DNA of 64,000 nucleotides from Bog-473 sp963804055 (GCA_963804055.1 CAWDOU010000013.1:62001-126000), one strand, 5' to 3'. Shown: positions 44,158-54,227, numbered from the stretch's first letter. Numbers and translations are program-made. The notes: a model not told the origin generated them from the sequence alone.

Positions 44158-45007
44158 CTAGGTCGCCGGCAGCGGATCGCCGGTCTCGAGGAGCGTCTTG
44201 AGGCTCGACAGGACCGCGGGCCAGCCGCCGCGGACGCCCTCGAGCACGGCGCTGCCGGGCGCGAAGCCGTCGTGCACGACGGTCAGCTTCACCACGCCCT
44301 CCCCCGCCTCCTCGAGGTCGAAGGCGACCTTTGAACGGCCCTCCGCCCGCCACGCGGCGGCCGTCCCCTCCTCAATGCCGTGCGCGGCCGCCCACTCCGG
44401 CGTGAACGTGTGCCACGTGTAGGCGAGGCGCCGGTAGGGATCGGACTCGAGGACCACCTGCTCGGCGTCGCTGATCACGAGGTCCCACCTCGTCGTAGGC
44501 GACGTCGTAGGAGGAGCCCTTCTGCCAGTCCGTCCGGTAGGCGACGCCGCCCGAACGTGGGTGCCGCCAGTAGCGCTCCGTGAAGGCGGGATCGGTCAGA
44601 CCCTGCCACACGCGCTCGGGCGTGGCCTCGATGTAGGTCGAGTACACGAAGGTGGTCTCGTTGCTCTTCTGCTCCATGGGGGTGGCCTCCAGTGCCGTCT
44701 TGAGATCGGCGAGGGCCTCTGCCCGCGCCCGGTCGTAGCGGTGGATCCAGCGGTCGGCGATGTCGTTGATCGGGGCGGCGTTGAGGTAGTGCAGCTTCTC
44801 CCTCCCCCGGCGCGAGGTGGCCACCAGTGCGGCCTCCTCCAACACGTCGAGGTGCTTGGAGACCGACTGCCGGGTCATGCCCATGCCCGCACTGAGCTCC
44901 CCGAGGGTCAGCCCGTTGCGCTCGTTGAGCCTGTCCAGCAGACGCCGCCGGGCCGGGTCGCCCAGCGCCCGGAAGACCGCATCCATCTCGTGCATCGCAC
45001 CGTCCAT
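44158..45007 (-). pseudogene. ArsR-type regulator fused to an SRPBCC/AHSA1 domain, frameshifted
   Basis: The N-terminal winged helix (FRALGDPARRRLLDRLNE, TRQSVSKHLDVLEEAALV) continues in frame into an SRPBCC domain (FVYSTYIEATPERVWQGLTD). Near 44490 the frame is lost. The rest of the domain (DLVISDAEQVVLESDPYRRL to LLETGDPLPAT) continues in the next frame and ends at 44158. Removing one G in a GGG run would restore one protein of about 280 residues. ATG 45007 is the likely start; TTG 45037 is possible. It is either a decayed gene or a sequencing error. Confidence 0.75.
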
Positions 45008-45031
45008 TTGCTCTTGATCCGCTCTGTGCTC

Positions 45032-45051
45032 ATGCAACCTTTTGGTTGCAT
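45032..45051. promoter_or_regulatory. Palindromic operator of the ArsR-SRPBCC gene
   Basis: Perfect 8-bp arms ATGCAACC/GGTTGCAT around TTTT, 24 nt before the ATG, plus a third GGTTGCAT half-site at 45074-45081. This spacing is typical of ArsR self-regulation. Confidence 0.6.
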
Positions 45052-45145
45052 ATCTCCACTTAAGCAGCCGAAGGGTTGCATGTCAAGGGCGGGGCCGGGA
45101 CGCCGGGCGGGACCGGGCCGGCTCGGTGCGGCGGGGTGGCCTCCC

Positions 45146-46357
45146 CTAGGACGCAGGCTGCCAGGCCCGCACCCAGTCGATCTGGGTCGTGGCCGGCAAC
45201 TCCGTCACCCCGGGCGTGAAGGCGTTCGTGCCGACGCCGAGGGCCTGGGTCAGGGCGATGAAGAAGGGCTGGTCGAAGGGCTCACTCCCCGTCGAGGGCG
45301 TGTCGACCAGGCAGGGCGTGCCGTTGGAGAGCACGGTGATGGAGGTCGGCGTCCAGTCGACGCCGTACGTGTTGAAGGCGTTCTGGTCGATGAGACAGTC
45401 GTACGCGGTGGCGTTGGGATCGGTCGACGACTGCGCGTAATGGACGTAGGGCACGTCGAGGCCGGGGTAGTCGCTGTAGAACTCGGCGAAGTCGATCTCG
45501 CCCGAGTCCGGCCACGGCCCGTAGGTCAATGTCTGCGGGTAGAGCCAGAACGTCTCCTGCAGCCCCTGAATGACCGATGCCGGGAGCTTGGCGTTGACCT
45601 CGTACGCGCCGTAGGTCTGGTCGAAGAGGCCCGAGGTCGACACCATGCCCGCCTCGTAGCTCGTGGTGAAGGAGTTGCTGCCGTCCTGGCACGTGAAGGG
45701 CGCCACCTGGCGCGCCGTGAGGTTCAGGTACCCGCCCGAGACCGAAATGGTGTCGGGGCTGTCGACGTAGCACGCCGTCGCCCCGTTGACATAGCCACTG
45801 GCCGCGGTCTGCTGGGGCACCCAGGTGTTCGTGTTCAGCGTGGTCCCGTTGAACTCGTCGTCGAACGTGCAGTTCCACGTGCCCGGCAGGCCCAGCGGCG
45901 TGGTCCCCTGGCAGGCCGAGGCGCCCGCCGACAGGGTCGTCGACGTCGAGCCGGAGCCCGGCTGTTTGCCGTAGAGCTTCTCGGGCGCGGCGGTGCGGCC
46001 CGAGGCGAGCCCGATCCGGCGCGAGGCGCCGCCGGAGGCAGCCGTCGACGTGGTCGTCGATGGCGGGGTCGTGCCGGACCCTGCCTGGGGTCCGGCCCCG
46101 CGGGCGAGACGCGTGGAGCCGGCGGCGGCTGCCGAGGACGTGGTCGCCGACGTCGGCGTCCCGAGTGCGGAGGTCGCCTGGCGCCCGCCCGCGCTGCTCC
46201 CGAGGCTGGTCCCGGGCGCCGCGGCCGGACGCGACGCGCCGGCCAGCGGACCCGTGTCGGGTGCTGCCACCATCACCAGCGCGACCACCGCCGCCGCGGT
46301 CGCGCTGCACATGCCCGCGCGTCGAGCGTTCCGACGCGCTCCCACCAGCCTGCGCAT
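45146..46357 (-). CDS. Secreted GH16-family glycoside hydrolase
   Basis: A 403-aa exported protein with signal peptide about 1-32, then an Ala/Ser/Thr-rich linker to about residue 145, then the GH16 catalytic domain. The active-site motif E-I-D-F-A-E (nucleophile Glu287, Asp289, acid/base Glu292 in SGEIDFAEFY) is intact. GH16 enzymes cleave beta-1,3/1,4-glucans and related polysaccharides. ATG 46357 is preceded by AGGGGA; the longer frame upstream is not signal-like. Encoded alone. Confidence 0.87.
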   Translation of the reverse strand: MRRLVGARRNARRAGMCSATAAAVVALVMVAAPDTGPLAGASRPAAAPGTSLGSSAGGRQATSALGTPTSATTSSAAAAGSTRLARGAGPQAGSGTTPPSTTTSTAASGGASRRIGLASGRTAAPEKLYGKQPGSGSTSTTLSAGASACQGTTPLGLPGTWNCTFDDEFNGTTLNTNTWVPQQTAASGYVNGATACYVDSPDTISVSGGYLNLTARQVAPFTCQDGSNSFTTSYEAGMVSTSGLFDQTYGAYEVNAKLPASVIQGLQETFWLYPQTLTYGPWPDSGEIDFAEFYSDYPGLDVPYVHYAQSSTDPNATAYDCLIDQNAFNTYGVDWTPTSITVLSNGTPCLVDTPSTGSEPFDQPFFIALTQALGVGTNAFTPGVTELPATTQIDWVRAWQPAS

Positions 46358-46615
46358 TGCAATTCCCCTGTTAATTCCCGCCATGCAGCCTTGCGGGGAG
46401 GATCTTGCCCAAGCGGTCGAAGGAATTTGCACTACGCGATGACAATTGGAACGGCGGCAGCACGCCGCCACCCCGCTGCAACCCTGTGTGACTCGGACAC
46501 GGCTGTTTGGTCGCAAACGTCCTGTGGGGCGAGTCAACGGATGGCCGCGGCACGGTGCTGCGGGGCACCGGCCGCGGACGTCAGGGGCAGGCGTCGCGGG
46601 CGGCCGCGACGGGGC

Positions 46616-47098
46616 TCAGAGCGCGGCGAGCACGTCCTCGGCCGAGCTGACGTTCAGGCCCGGGCCGGGCTCGACGGCGAGCCAGCTGACCACACCGTCG
46701 TCGATGATGGCGGCGAAGCGCTGCACGCGGGAGCCGAGGCCGAAGCCGCTGCCGTCCATGACGAGACCCAGCGCGTCGGCCAGCTCGCCATTGCCGTCGG
46801 CCAGCATCACGACGGTATCGCCGACGTTCTGGTCCTGGCCCCACGCGCCCATGACGAAGGGGTCGTTGACCGACACGCACACCACGCTGTCGGCACCCTT
46901 GGCCCGGAGCTCCTCGGCCCGCAGCACGAACCCGGGGAGATGATGGTCCGAGCAGGTCGGCGTGAACGCCCCCGGGACACCGAAGAGCACGACCTTGCCC
47001 TGGCCCAGGACCTCGGCCGACGTGGTCGCCTCGGGCCCCTTGTCGCCGAACGTGAACACCTTCACCTCGGGTACCCGGTCACCCACTGCGATCGTCAT
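46616..47098 (-). CDS. Prx5-type peroxiredoxin
   Basis: A 160-aa thiol peroxidase of the type II/Prx5 (AhpE/TSA) group. PGAFTPTCS holds the peroxidatic Cys49. The partner residues Thr and a downstream Arg (GSRVQRF) are in place. There is a single conserved additional Cys (VVCVS), so the resolving thiol may be external. It detoxifies H2O2 or alkyl hydroperoxides in the cytosol. Confidence 0.9.
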   Translation of the reverse strand: MTIAVGDRVPEVKVFTFGDKGPEATTSAEVLGQGKVVLFGVPGAFTPTCSDHHLPGFVLRAEELRAKGADSVVCVSVNDPFVMGAWGQDQNVGDTVVMLADGNGELADALGLVMDGSGFGLGSRVQRFAAIIDDGVVSWLAVEPGPGLNVSSAEDVLAAL

Positions 47099-47255
47099 TC
47101 CTGCCTCCCTCGTTGGTCGTGCGCCGTCGTGGCCAAGGTTGCCATACGCCGCCGGCGACCCCCCAATCGTCCGCCACCCTCAAACGGTCACGAAGTTGTA
47201 ACCTGCGCCGCGACAGAGCCGTACGCAGTGGGGATCGAGACCTGGGGGGTTTGCG

Positions 47256-48897
47256 ATGACGCAGTCATTTGATCGCCGGTCGTTCATAGCCGGTGGACTC
47301 GCACTGGGCGCCGGAGCGGCCGCCCTCGGCGCGCTCGAGGGCGAAGCGGGCGCCGCCCAGACCAACGGGCCGGGGTTGAACGGGGTCTCCACCGCCAGAC
47401 CGGTGCGCGGTGGCTCCCTCACCTTCGGCATCGACACCGAGGAGAGCGGCTTCAATCCCTCCACCGGCGCGCTGGGACGAGGGCGGCTTCCTCTACGGCC
47501 GTACGGTCTTCGACCCGCTCGCCATCGTGAACGCCGCCGGCGGCGTGGAGCCGTACCTGGCGGAATCGATCACCTCGAACGAGGACTTCACGTCGTTCAC
47601 CATCACGCTGCGCCCGAACATCGTCTTCCACGACGGCACGCCGCTCGATGCCGCCGCGCTGCATCTCAACATCGAGAACACCGCGAGCGGCGTCCTGACC
47701 GGGCCGGCCTTCGCCGATTTCAGCAGCGCAACCGTGACGGGGCCCCTGTCGGTCACCATCAACCTCAAGGCGCCCTGGGCCCCGTTCCCCTACTACCTGG
47801 CCCAGGCCCAGACGGGCTACATCGCCGCGCCGTCCATGCTCAACAGCGCCGACGGCGGCACCTCGAACCCGATCGGCACCGGACCCTTCGTCTTCCAGGA
47901 TTGGGTCCCCAACAGCCACATGACCGCCACCAGGAATCCGCACTACTGGCGCAAGGGGTACCCCTACCTCAACTCCATCACCTACAAGCCGATCGTCAAC
48001 GACGGCTCACGCGCCGACGCGCTCGAGACCGGCGAAATCGACATCATGCACTCCAACTCACCCGACAACCTCCTGCAGTTCAAGGGCAACAAGAAGTACG
48101 CCTACTACGACAACAGCGGGCAGATCGTGGGGCAGCCCACGGTGCAGTGCATCATGTTGAACACCTCCAAGGCCCCGTTCAACAACAAGACGCTGCGCCA
48201 GGCCATGGCCATGAGCGTCAACCAGGCCCAGTTCACCAAGGTGATCGACAAGGGCATCGACGCCCCCATGAACGGGCTCTTCCTGCCGGGGAGCGAGTAC
48301 TACTCCAAGACCGCGTACCCGAAGTACAACCCCACGCAAGCCGCCAAGCTGGTCAAGCAGGTGCAGCAACAGACGGGCAGCCAGCCTGCCTTCACGCTCA
48401 ATTCGACGAGCGACCCCGAGACCCTGGCGGCCGCCCAGTTCCTGCAGCAGGCCTGGCAGACGGCCGGCATGAAGGTCACCATCACCATCCTGGCCCAGGC
48501 GACGATCATCAACGACGCGCTGGCGGGGACGTACGAGGCCACGCTGTGGCGCCAGTTCGGCGCGGTCGACCCGGACCTCAACTACGTGTGGTGGAGCACG
48601 ACGACCGTCGGGCCGCCCCTGCCCTTGAACATGGCCCGCAACAACGACCCCAGGATTCAGACGGCCCTGACGGCGGGCAGAGAGACGGGCGACAAGGCGG
48701 ATCGGATCAAGGCCTACCAGCAGATCAACGAGTACCTGGCCCAGGACATCCCCTACATCTGGCTCGCCCGCGACACGTGGTGCCTCGCGGCCAACCCCAA
48801 CGTGCAGAACTTCGCCAACCCCACCACGCTGCAGCACTCGAAGGCCATCGCCTTCGACGAGGGCGTGCTCTGGCCCGCGCAGATCTGGATGAAGTAG
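47256..48897 (+). pseudogene. Peptide-type ABC solute-binding protein (SBP family 5), frameshifted
   Basis: The N-terminus has a Tat signal (DRRSFIAGGLALGAGAAALG) and then the family opening GGSLTFGIDTEESGFNPSTG. Near 47470 the frame shifts by one base; the matching frame then continues with RWDEGGFLYGRTVFDPL to the end (VLWPAQIWMK). Each half is otherwise uninterrupted, and deleting one base in the GGCGCGC run would give a normal protein of about 546 residues. No permease or ATPase genes are next to it. It is either a sequencing error or recent decay. Confidence 0.75.
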
Positions 48898-48910
48898 CGA
48901 GAACCTCCGG

Positions 48911-50509
48911 TCAGCGCATCTCGACGTCGTCGAGGTACTCCTCGCGCCAGTGGGTGAAGCGCTCCTCGGGGAGTCGCAGGCAATAGGTCGGACGGAGAGC
49001 CTCGACGAAGCCGCGCTCGTGGCTGACGGCCACGATGGTGCCCGGCCAGGCGCCGAGCATGGCGCCGACGGCGGTGATGGACGAGGGATCGAGGTTGTTG
49101 GTCGGCTCGTCGAGCAGCAGGAGGTTGGCCTCCCCCGCCGAGAGCATCGCCAGCCCGAGCTTGGCCCGCTCCCCGCCCGAGAGGGTGCCCGGCAGCTGGT
49201 CGGCCGCCTTCGACGGCAGCCCGAACGAGCCCAACAGGGCGCGCCGATCGCGCTCGGCCTTCAGCACCGCGTCGCTGACGTTGTCGAGCGCGGTCTGATC
49301 GGGGTCGATCTGCTCGTGCTCCTGGGCGAAGTAGCCCAGCTCCACGTGGACGCCGAACTCGATGACACCGTTCGAGGGCTCCTGCGCACCGGCCAGGCAG
49401 CGCAGCAGCGAGGACTTCCCGGCGCCGTTGCGGCCGATGATCACAATGTGATCACCACGCCCGGCATGGAACGTGACCTCCGAGAGCACCTCGTTGCTGC
49501 CGTAACGGATGCCCAGCTTGGCGACCTCGAGCGGGACGCCGCCGGACCGCGGCGGCGTCGGGAGCGAGAACTTGCTGGCCCGATCGCGCTTCTCGACCTG
49601 GGTGCGGTCCGCCTCCATCCGCTCGACCCTCCGGTCCAGCTGCTTGGCCTTGCGGGCCCGCTTCTCGGTGCTCGCCCGCATGGAGTCGGCCAGCGATGAC
49701 AGCCGCTTGATCTCCCGGCCCTCGAGCTCCGAGGCGCGCTCGCGCTGGGACTGGTCGGCCTCCTTGGCCGCCTCGAACTTGGAGTAGTTCCCCTTCCACT
49801 CCGTCAGCCGCTGGTTCGCGATGTTGAGCACCTTGGTAATGGACTGATCGAGCAGCCGGAGGTCGTGACTGACGACGAGGAGCGCGCCGTTGAAGCGCGC
49901 CAGCTCATCGAGCAACCAGCGCTTGGCGGAGCGGTCGAGGTGGTTGGTCGGCTCGTCGAGGATCATGAGGTCCGGCTCCTGGAAGAGCACGCGCATGAGG
50001 TCGACGCGACGGCGCTGGCCTCCGGACAGCGAGTCGATGTCCTCCAAGAGGAGCTCCTGGCGGAGGCCGAGGCCGTCGGCCAGGCGGGACATGACCGATT
50101 CGGCCTCGTACCCCCCGTTGGACTGGAATTGCTCCTGGAGGTCCGTGAACAGCTCGATGTTCTCCTCGGTCGGCTCGTCGGCCATGGCCCCGCGGGCGGT
50201 GCCCAGGGCGTCATCGAGGACGTCGAGGCCGCGGGCCGAGAGGATGTGCGAGAAACCGGTCGGCTCGAGGCCCAGGCCGCCCGGCACCGGGGCCTGGGGC
50301 AGGTACCCGAAGGACCCCAAGAGGCGGACGTTGCCCCGGTGGCGCAGCTGGGGCGAGGTCTCCCCCACCAGCACCGAGATGAAGGACGATTTCCCCGTCC
50401 CGTTGCGCCCCACCAGGCCTACCTTCTCGCCGGCACCGACCACGAAGGAGGCGTCCGACAGCAGGGTGCGGTCACCGATTTCGATGGTCAGGGCTGATCC
50501 GACGATCAC
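48911..50509 (-). CDS. ABC-F family ATPase
   Basis: A 532-aa soluble protein with two ABC domains (Walker A GRNGTGKSS near 35 and GRNGAGKSS near 345; signatures LSGGQRRRVDLM and LSGGERAKLGLA; Walker B LMILDEPTNHLD and LLLLDEPTNNLD). They are joined by the charged P-site linker (about 240-310) of ribosome-acting ABC-F proteins. It has no transmembrane part. It probably acts on translation or antibiotic protection; it resembles the Uup/EttA-like actinobacterial group. Confidence 0.9.
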   Translation of the reverse strand: MIVGSALTIEIGDRTLLSDASFVVGAGEKVGLVGRNGTGKSSFISVLVGETSPQLRHRGNVRLLGSFGYLPQAPVPGGLGLEPTGFSHILSARGLDVLDDALGTARGAMADEPTEENIELFTDLQEQFQSNGGYEAESVMSRLADGLGLRQELLLEDIDSLSGGQRRRVDLMRVLFQEPDLMILDEPTNHLDRSAKRWLLDELARFNGALLVVSHDLRLLDQSITKVLNIANQRLTEWKGNYSKFEAAKEADQSQRERASELEGREIKRLSSLADSMRASTEKRARKAKQLDRRVERMEADRTQVEKRDRASKFSLPTPPRSGGVPLEVAKLGIRYGSNEVLSEVTFHAGRGDHIVIIGRNGAGKSSLLRCLAGAQEPSNGVIEFGVHVELGYFAQEHEQIDPDQTALDNVSDAVLKAERDRRALLGSFGLPSKAADQLPGTLSGGERAKLGLAMLSAGEANLLLLDEPTNNLDPSSITAVGAMLGAWPGTIVAVSHERGFVEALRPTYCLRLPEERFTHWREEYLDDVEMR

Positions 50510-50553
50510 ACCTCATTGTACGAGCAAGAACCCCAGGTCGATACACTCCGCCA

Positions 50554-52212
50554 ATGCCCGCTCTCGACCGCAAATGGTGGACCCTGATCGCCGTCTGCAC
50601 GGCGACGTTCATGCTCCTGTTGGACATCACGGTCGTGAACGTGGCGCTGCCCGACATCCAGTCGTCGCTGCACGCGAGCTTCTCGGACCTGCAGTGGGTC
50701 GTGGACGCCTACTCGCTGACGCTGGCCGCGTTCCTGCTGACCGCCGGCGTGGCCGGCGACATCTACGGGCGGCGAAAGATCTTCGCCCTCGGGTTGGTCG
50801 TCTTCTCACTGGCGTCACTGGTCTGCGGTCTCTCGACCACACCACTCATGCTCAACCTGGCCCGCGCCGTGCAGGGCGTCGGGGGCGCCATCATGTTCGC
50901 CACCTCGCTGGCCCTGATCGCTGCCGCCTTCACGGGTCGCGACCGCGGGACGGCCTTCGGCATCTACGGCGCGGTGATCGGCGGCGCCGTCGCCATCGGC
51001 CCGCTGATCGGTGGCGCCATCACGAGCGGCATCGGTTGGCGCTGGATCTTCTTCGTGAACGTGCCCATCGGTGCCATCGCCGTCCTCATCACGTTCACCC
51101 AGATCGCCAAGTCGGAGGACCTGCGGGCGCGCCGGATCGACTGGGTGGGCTTCGTCACCTTCTCCGTGAGCCTGTTCCTGCTCGTGTTCGCCCTCGTGCG
51201 GGGCAACGACTTCGGCTGGGGCAGCGTCACCACCATCGGCCTGCTCGTCGGCGCCGGCGTGCTCATGGTGGGCTTCTTCGTCAACGAGCGCTATGCGGCA
51301 GACCCGATGCTCGACCTCGGGCTGTTCAAGATCCCCGCCTTCGTGGGCCTCTCGTCGGTGGCCTTCTGCCTGGCGGCGTCCATCTTCGCCATGTTCTTGT
51401 ACCTGACCCTCTACATCCAGGACAACCTGGGCTATGGCCCGCTGGCCGCCGGCATCCGCTTCCTGCCCATGACCCTGGTCATCTTCTTCACCTCCTTCTT
51501 CGCCGGGCGCCTCACCGTGCGGGTGCAGTCGCGCTTCCTGCTCGGCATCGGGATGCTCTTCGTCACGGGGGGACTCCTGCTCATGGCCACGACCCATCCG
51601 GACTCGACATGGACCGTGCTGCTGCCCGGCTTCATCGTGAGCGGGTTCGGCGTCGGGATCGTCAACCCGGTTCTCGCGTCGGGCGCCGTCTCCGTCGTCC
51701 AGCCCCAGCGCAGCGGCATGGCGTCGGGGGCCAACAACACCTTCCGTCAGGTGGGCATCGCCACCGGCATCGCCGTGCTCGGCGCGGTGTTCCAGAGCCA
51801 GATCGTGGCGCACACCACCGCGGCGCTGTCGAAGTCGCCCTTCGGGCCCGCGGTGCTGCGCCGCGGCGGCGCCCAGCTGCAGGGCGCCATGTCGTCCGGC
51901 GAGGTGCGCCAGGCGGCGTCGGCCATCCCGATCGCCGGGGCGCGCACCGCGTTGCTGCAGGCGTACCACGTGGGTTTCTCGGTCGCGTTGAACCACCTCA
52001 TGGAGATCGGCGCCGTGGTGGCGCTGGTCGGCGCGGTCTGCGGGCTGGTGCTGGTGCGCCAGAGCGACTTCGTGGTCCCGACGGGTGCGCCGAGTGGGCC
52101 GCCGGCTGCGGGCGGCCAGGGTGCGCGCCGGGGCACCCGAGGACGCCGTCCCCGCCGTGCATGCTTGAGCCGTTCACCCTCGAGGGGAGATTCGTCCGGC
52201 TCGAGCCGCTGA
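50554..52212 (+). CDS. MFS multidrug exporter (DHA2/EmrB-QacA type)
   Basis: A 552-aa transporter with about 14 helices. It has the family motif D1 LDITVVNVALPDIQ in helix 1, motif A-like GDIYGRRK between helices 2 and 3, and motif C in helix 5 (IGPLIGGAITSGIGWRWIF). It exports drugs by proton antiport. The C-terminal tail (Gly/Arg-rich, about 30 residues) overlaps the following acetyltransferase gene by 52 nt. No dedicated regulator is adjacent. Confidence 0.9.
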   Translation: MPALDRKWWTLIAVCTATFMLLLDITVVNVALPDIQSSLHASFSDLQWVVDAYSLTLAAFLLTAGVAGDIYGRRKIFALGLVVFSLASLVCGLSTTPLMLNLARAVQGVGGAIMFATSLALIAAAFTGRDRGTAFGIYGAVIGGAVAIGPLIGGAITSGIGWRWIFFVNVPIGAIAVLITFTQIAKSEDLRARRIDWVGFVTFSVSLFLLVFALVRGNDFGWGSVTTIGLLVGAGVLMVGFFVNERYAADPMLDLGLFKIPAFVGLSSVAFCLAASIFAMFLYLTLYIQDNLGYGPLAAGIRFLPMTLVIFFTSFFAGRLTVRVQSRFLLGIGMLFVTGGLLLMATTHPDSTWTVLLPGFIVSGFGVGIVNPVLASGAVSVVQPQRSGMASGANNTFRQVGIATGIAVLGAVFQSQIVAHTTAALSKSPFGPAVLRRGGAQLQGAMSSGEVRQAASAIPIAGARTALLQAYHVGFSVALNHLMEIGAVVALVGAVCGLVLVRQSDFVVPTGAPSGPPAAGGQGARRGTRGRRPRRACLSRSPSRGDSSGSSR

Positions 52213-52799
52213 ACGAGGCGCACGTCCCCGCCCTGGTGGAGGCGGCCGCGCTCGATCGCACCAACTACCAGTGGACCGTCACGCCGGACGGGCTGGAAGA
52301 GATGACCACCTACGTGCGCGACGCCCTCGACAACGTGGCGGCGGGGACGCACGTCGCCTTCGTCACCGTGCGCCGCGGACGGGGCGCAGGGCCCAACGGA
52401 TCGGACCTGATCGTGGGGGCAACGCGGTTCTACGACCTCGGGTTCTGGCGGTGGCCGCCCGGCGCGACCCATCAGCGCCACGGTGTCCCCGACGCGGTGG
52501 ACATCGGGTACACCTGGTTGGCCGGGCCGGCCCAGCGCACCCCGGTCAACACCGAGGCCAAGTTGCTGATGATGACGCACGCCTTCGAGGTCTGGCGGGT
52601 CCATCGGGTCGGGCTGCAGACCGATGTGCGCAACAAGCGGTCACGCGCCGCCATCGAGCGCATCGGCGGCAAGCTCGACGGAATCCTGCGGGCGGACCGG
52701 CCGGCGTCCGACGACACCGTGCGGGCCTCCGCCCGCTTCTCCATCCTGGCCGAGGAGTGGCCCGAGGTGAAGGCACGCCTGACGGCGCGCCTGGCCTGA
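52161..52799 (+). CDS. GNAT-family N-acetyltransferase (RimJ/RimL-like)
   Basis: A 212-aa protein beginning LEPFTLEGRFVRLEPLNEAHVPAL, the standard RimJ-like start. The middle DIGYTWLAGPAQRTPVNTEAK and the late KRSRAAIERIGGKLDGIL are characteristic of the actinobacterial group annotated as acetyltransferase domain 3. The start codon (52161) lies 52 nt inside the MFS gene, an unusually long overlap; a later start would cut the first strand. Confidence 0.8.
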   Translation: MLEPFTLEGRFVRLEPLNEAHVPALVEAAALDRTNYQWTVTPDGLEEMTTYVRDALDNVAAGTHVAFVTVRRGRGAGPNGSDLIVGATRFYDLGFWRWPPGATHQRHGVPDAVDIGYTWLAGPAQRTPVNTEAKLLMMTHAFEVWRVHRVGLQTDVRNKRSRAAIERIGGKLDGILRADRPASDDTVRASARFSILAEEWPEVKARLTARLA

Positions 52800-52851
52800 C
52801 CTCGGCGACCATGCCGGCGCGCGCCGAGTCAGCCGGAGTGCCGGAGCGCTG

Positions 52852-53259
52852 TCAGAGCAGGAGGCTCAGGCCATGGAACACGCCGACCAGCGCGAGGGCG
52901 GCGAGCAACAGGAGCGCCAGGACCAAGGGAAGGCCGAACAGCGACAGTGCCGTGAGGAAGACGCCCCGCGCGATCCTCTGTCGGCGCGAGCCCGTCGCCG
53001 GCCGGGTTCGAAGGGCGGCCCGTGCGGGAGGCGGCACCGACAACCAGGACAGCACCATGGTGAGCGCCAGCAAGGGCAGCGCGACGCCGCAGAGCCAGGC
53101 CATTCTCGATCCGTAGACCCCCGTGGTCACGAGCACGCCGAAGACGATGACCGTCACGGCGAGGTTCAAGGTCACGATCGCCGCGACGCCGGCGGCGGTC
53201 CTGGCGGCCGTCCTGCGTCGTTCCCGAACCGGGCGGGCCGGAGCGGCGCTCGTCAACAC
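52852..53259 (-). CDS. Small membrane protein
   Basis: A 135-aa protein with three hydrophobic helices (about 21-45, 50-70 and 105-132) and a basic cytosolic loop (RTRPATGSRRQR). GTG 53259 overlaps the NmrA-like stop by 7 nt, so it is the last gene of the TetR operon. No family recognised. Confidence 0.6.
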   Translation of the reverse strand: MLTSAAPARPVRERRRTAARTAAGVAAIVTLNLAVTVIVFGVLVTTGVYGSRMAWLCGVALPLLALTMVLSWLSVPPPARAALRTRPATGSRRQRIARGVFLTALSLFGLPLVLALLLLAALALVGVFHGLSLLL

Positions 53260-54227
53260 CGGGTCGCCCCGAGGTCGAAGTGGCGCTCGATCTCGTTGGC
53301 GTAGTGCCGTCCGAAGGTGTCCCCCTGTCCGGCCAGCCAGGCCGACAGCCTCGTGGCGCCGGTGGCGGGGCCGTCCGTGTCGGCCAGGCCTGCCGCCATG
53401 GCCTGGAATTCCTCGGTCGTGAGCAGCACGTCGTGCAGCACGAGCCCCAGGGCACGGGCCAGGAGCGGCATGGTGGCGCCCGGCACGTGGACGATGCGGG
53501 CGCGACTCCCGACGACGCCCTTGATGTTGGCCACGAGCTCGTTGAACGTCGGTCGCTCCGGACCGACGGCGTCGGTGACGCTGTCGTCCGACTCGGCCGC
53601 CTTGGCCAGGCAGAGGTGCGCCAGGTCCTCGACGTGGATCCCCCGGATGCGGTACTCCCCATTGCCGCCGACGGCGAAGACGGGCAGGCGGCGGAGCAGC
53701 CACGCGATGTTGTTCAGGAGGACACCGTCGCCGCCGAAGAGGATGGCCGGGCGCACAATGGCGTAGGAGACGTCGCATTCGGCGAGCGCGCGCTCCACCA
53801 TGGCCTTGCCCCGGAAGTACGGGTACGGCGACGTGCTGCTGGGGTGGGTGATGCTCACGTGCACGATCCGCTGGACGCCCGCCCGCTTGGCGGCATGGAA
53901 CAGCGTCCGCGAGTTGGCTACCGCCCGCTCGTGGTCGATGGCGCCATGGGGGAAGCGCACCCAGTACGTGTTGTAGAGCGTCGTGGCGCCGGAGAGCGAC
54001 GCCACCAGGCCCAGCTGATCGTCGAAGTCGAGCGGGTGGACCTCGATCGTCGAACCGGCCGGGGCGCGACCGGGGTGCCCGGTGAGCGTCCGCACCTGCC
54101 GGCCGCCCCGGAGGAGCTCGCGGGCCAGGACGGCGCCCGAGTAGCTGAAGGCCCCCGTGACCACGTCGAGCCCGGTGTCCGTCGGGCCGGCGCTTCCAAG
54201 GAGTGAGGAGGGAACCGCGCCGGTCAT
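53253..54227 (-). CDS. NmrA-like/atypical SDR NAD(P)-binding protein
   Basis: A 324-aa atypical short-chain dehydrogenase. The dinucleotide motif is VVTGAFSYSGAVLAREL, a T-G-A-x-x-x-x-G form. The substrate region holds IVHVSITHPSSTSPYPYFRGKAMVER, where the YFRGK segment occupies the place of the SDR Y-x-x-x-K. It is probably an NAD(P)H-binding epimerase/reductase or redox sensor. The ATG overlaps the tetR stop by 4 nt. Confidence 0.82.
   Translation of the reverse strand: MTGAVPSSLLGSAGPTDTGLDVVTGAFSYSGAVLARELLRGGRQVRTLTGHPGRAPAGSTIEVHPLDFDDQLGLVASLSGATTLYNTYWVRFPHGAIDHERAVANSRTLFHAAKRAGVQRIVHVSITHPSSTSPYPYFRGKAMVERALAECDVSYAIVRPAILFGGDGVLLNNIAWLLRRLPVFAVGGNGEYRIRGIHVEDLAHLCLAKAAESDDSVTDAVGPERPTFNELVANIKGVVGSRARIVHVPGATMPLLARALGLVLHDVLLTTEEFQAMAAGLADTDGPATGATRLSAWLAGQGDTFGRHYANEIERHFDLGATRC

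Noticed and set aside
44561..47272. 903-codon plus-strand ORF
   Set aside because: It crosses several well-supported minus-strand genes (ArsR-SRPBCC, GH16, peroxiredoxin) and has only arginine/glycine-rich sequence.
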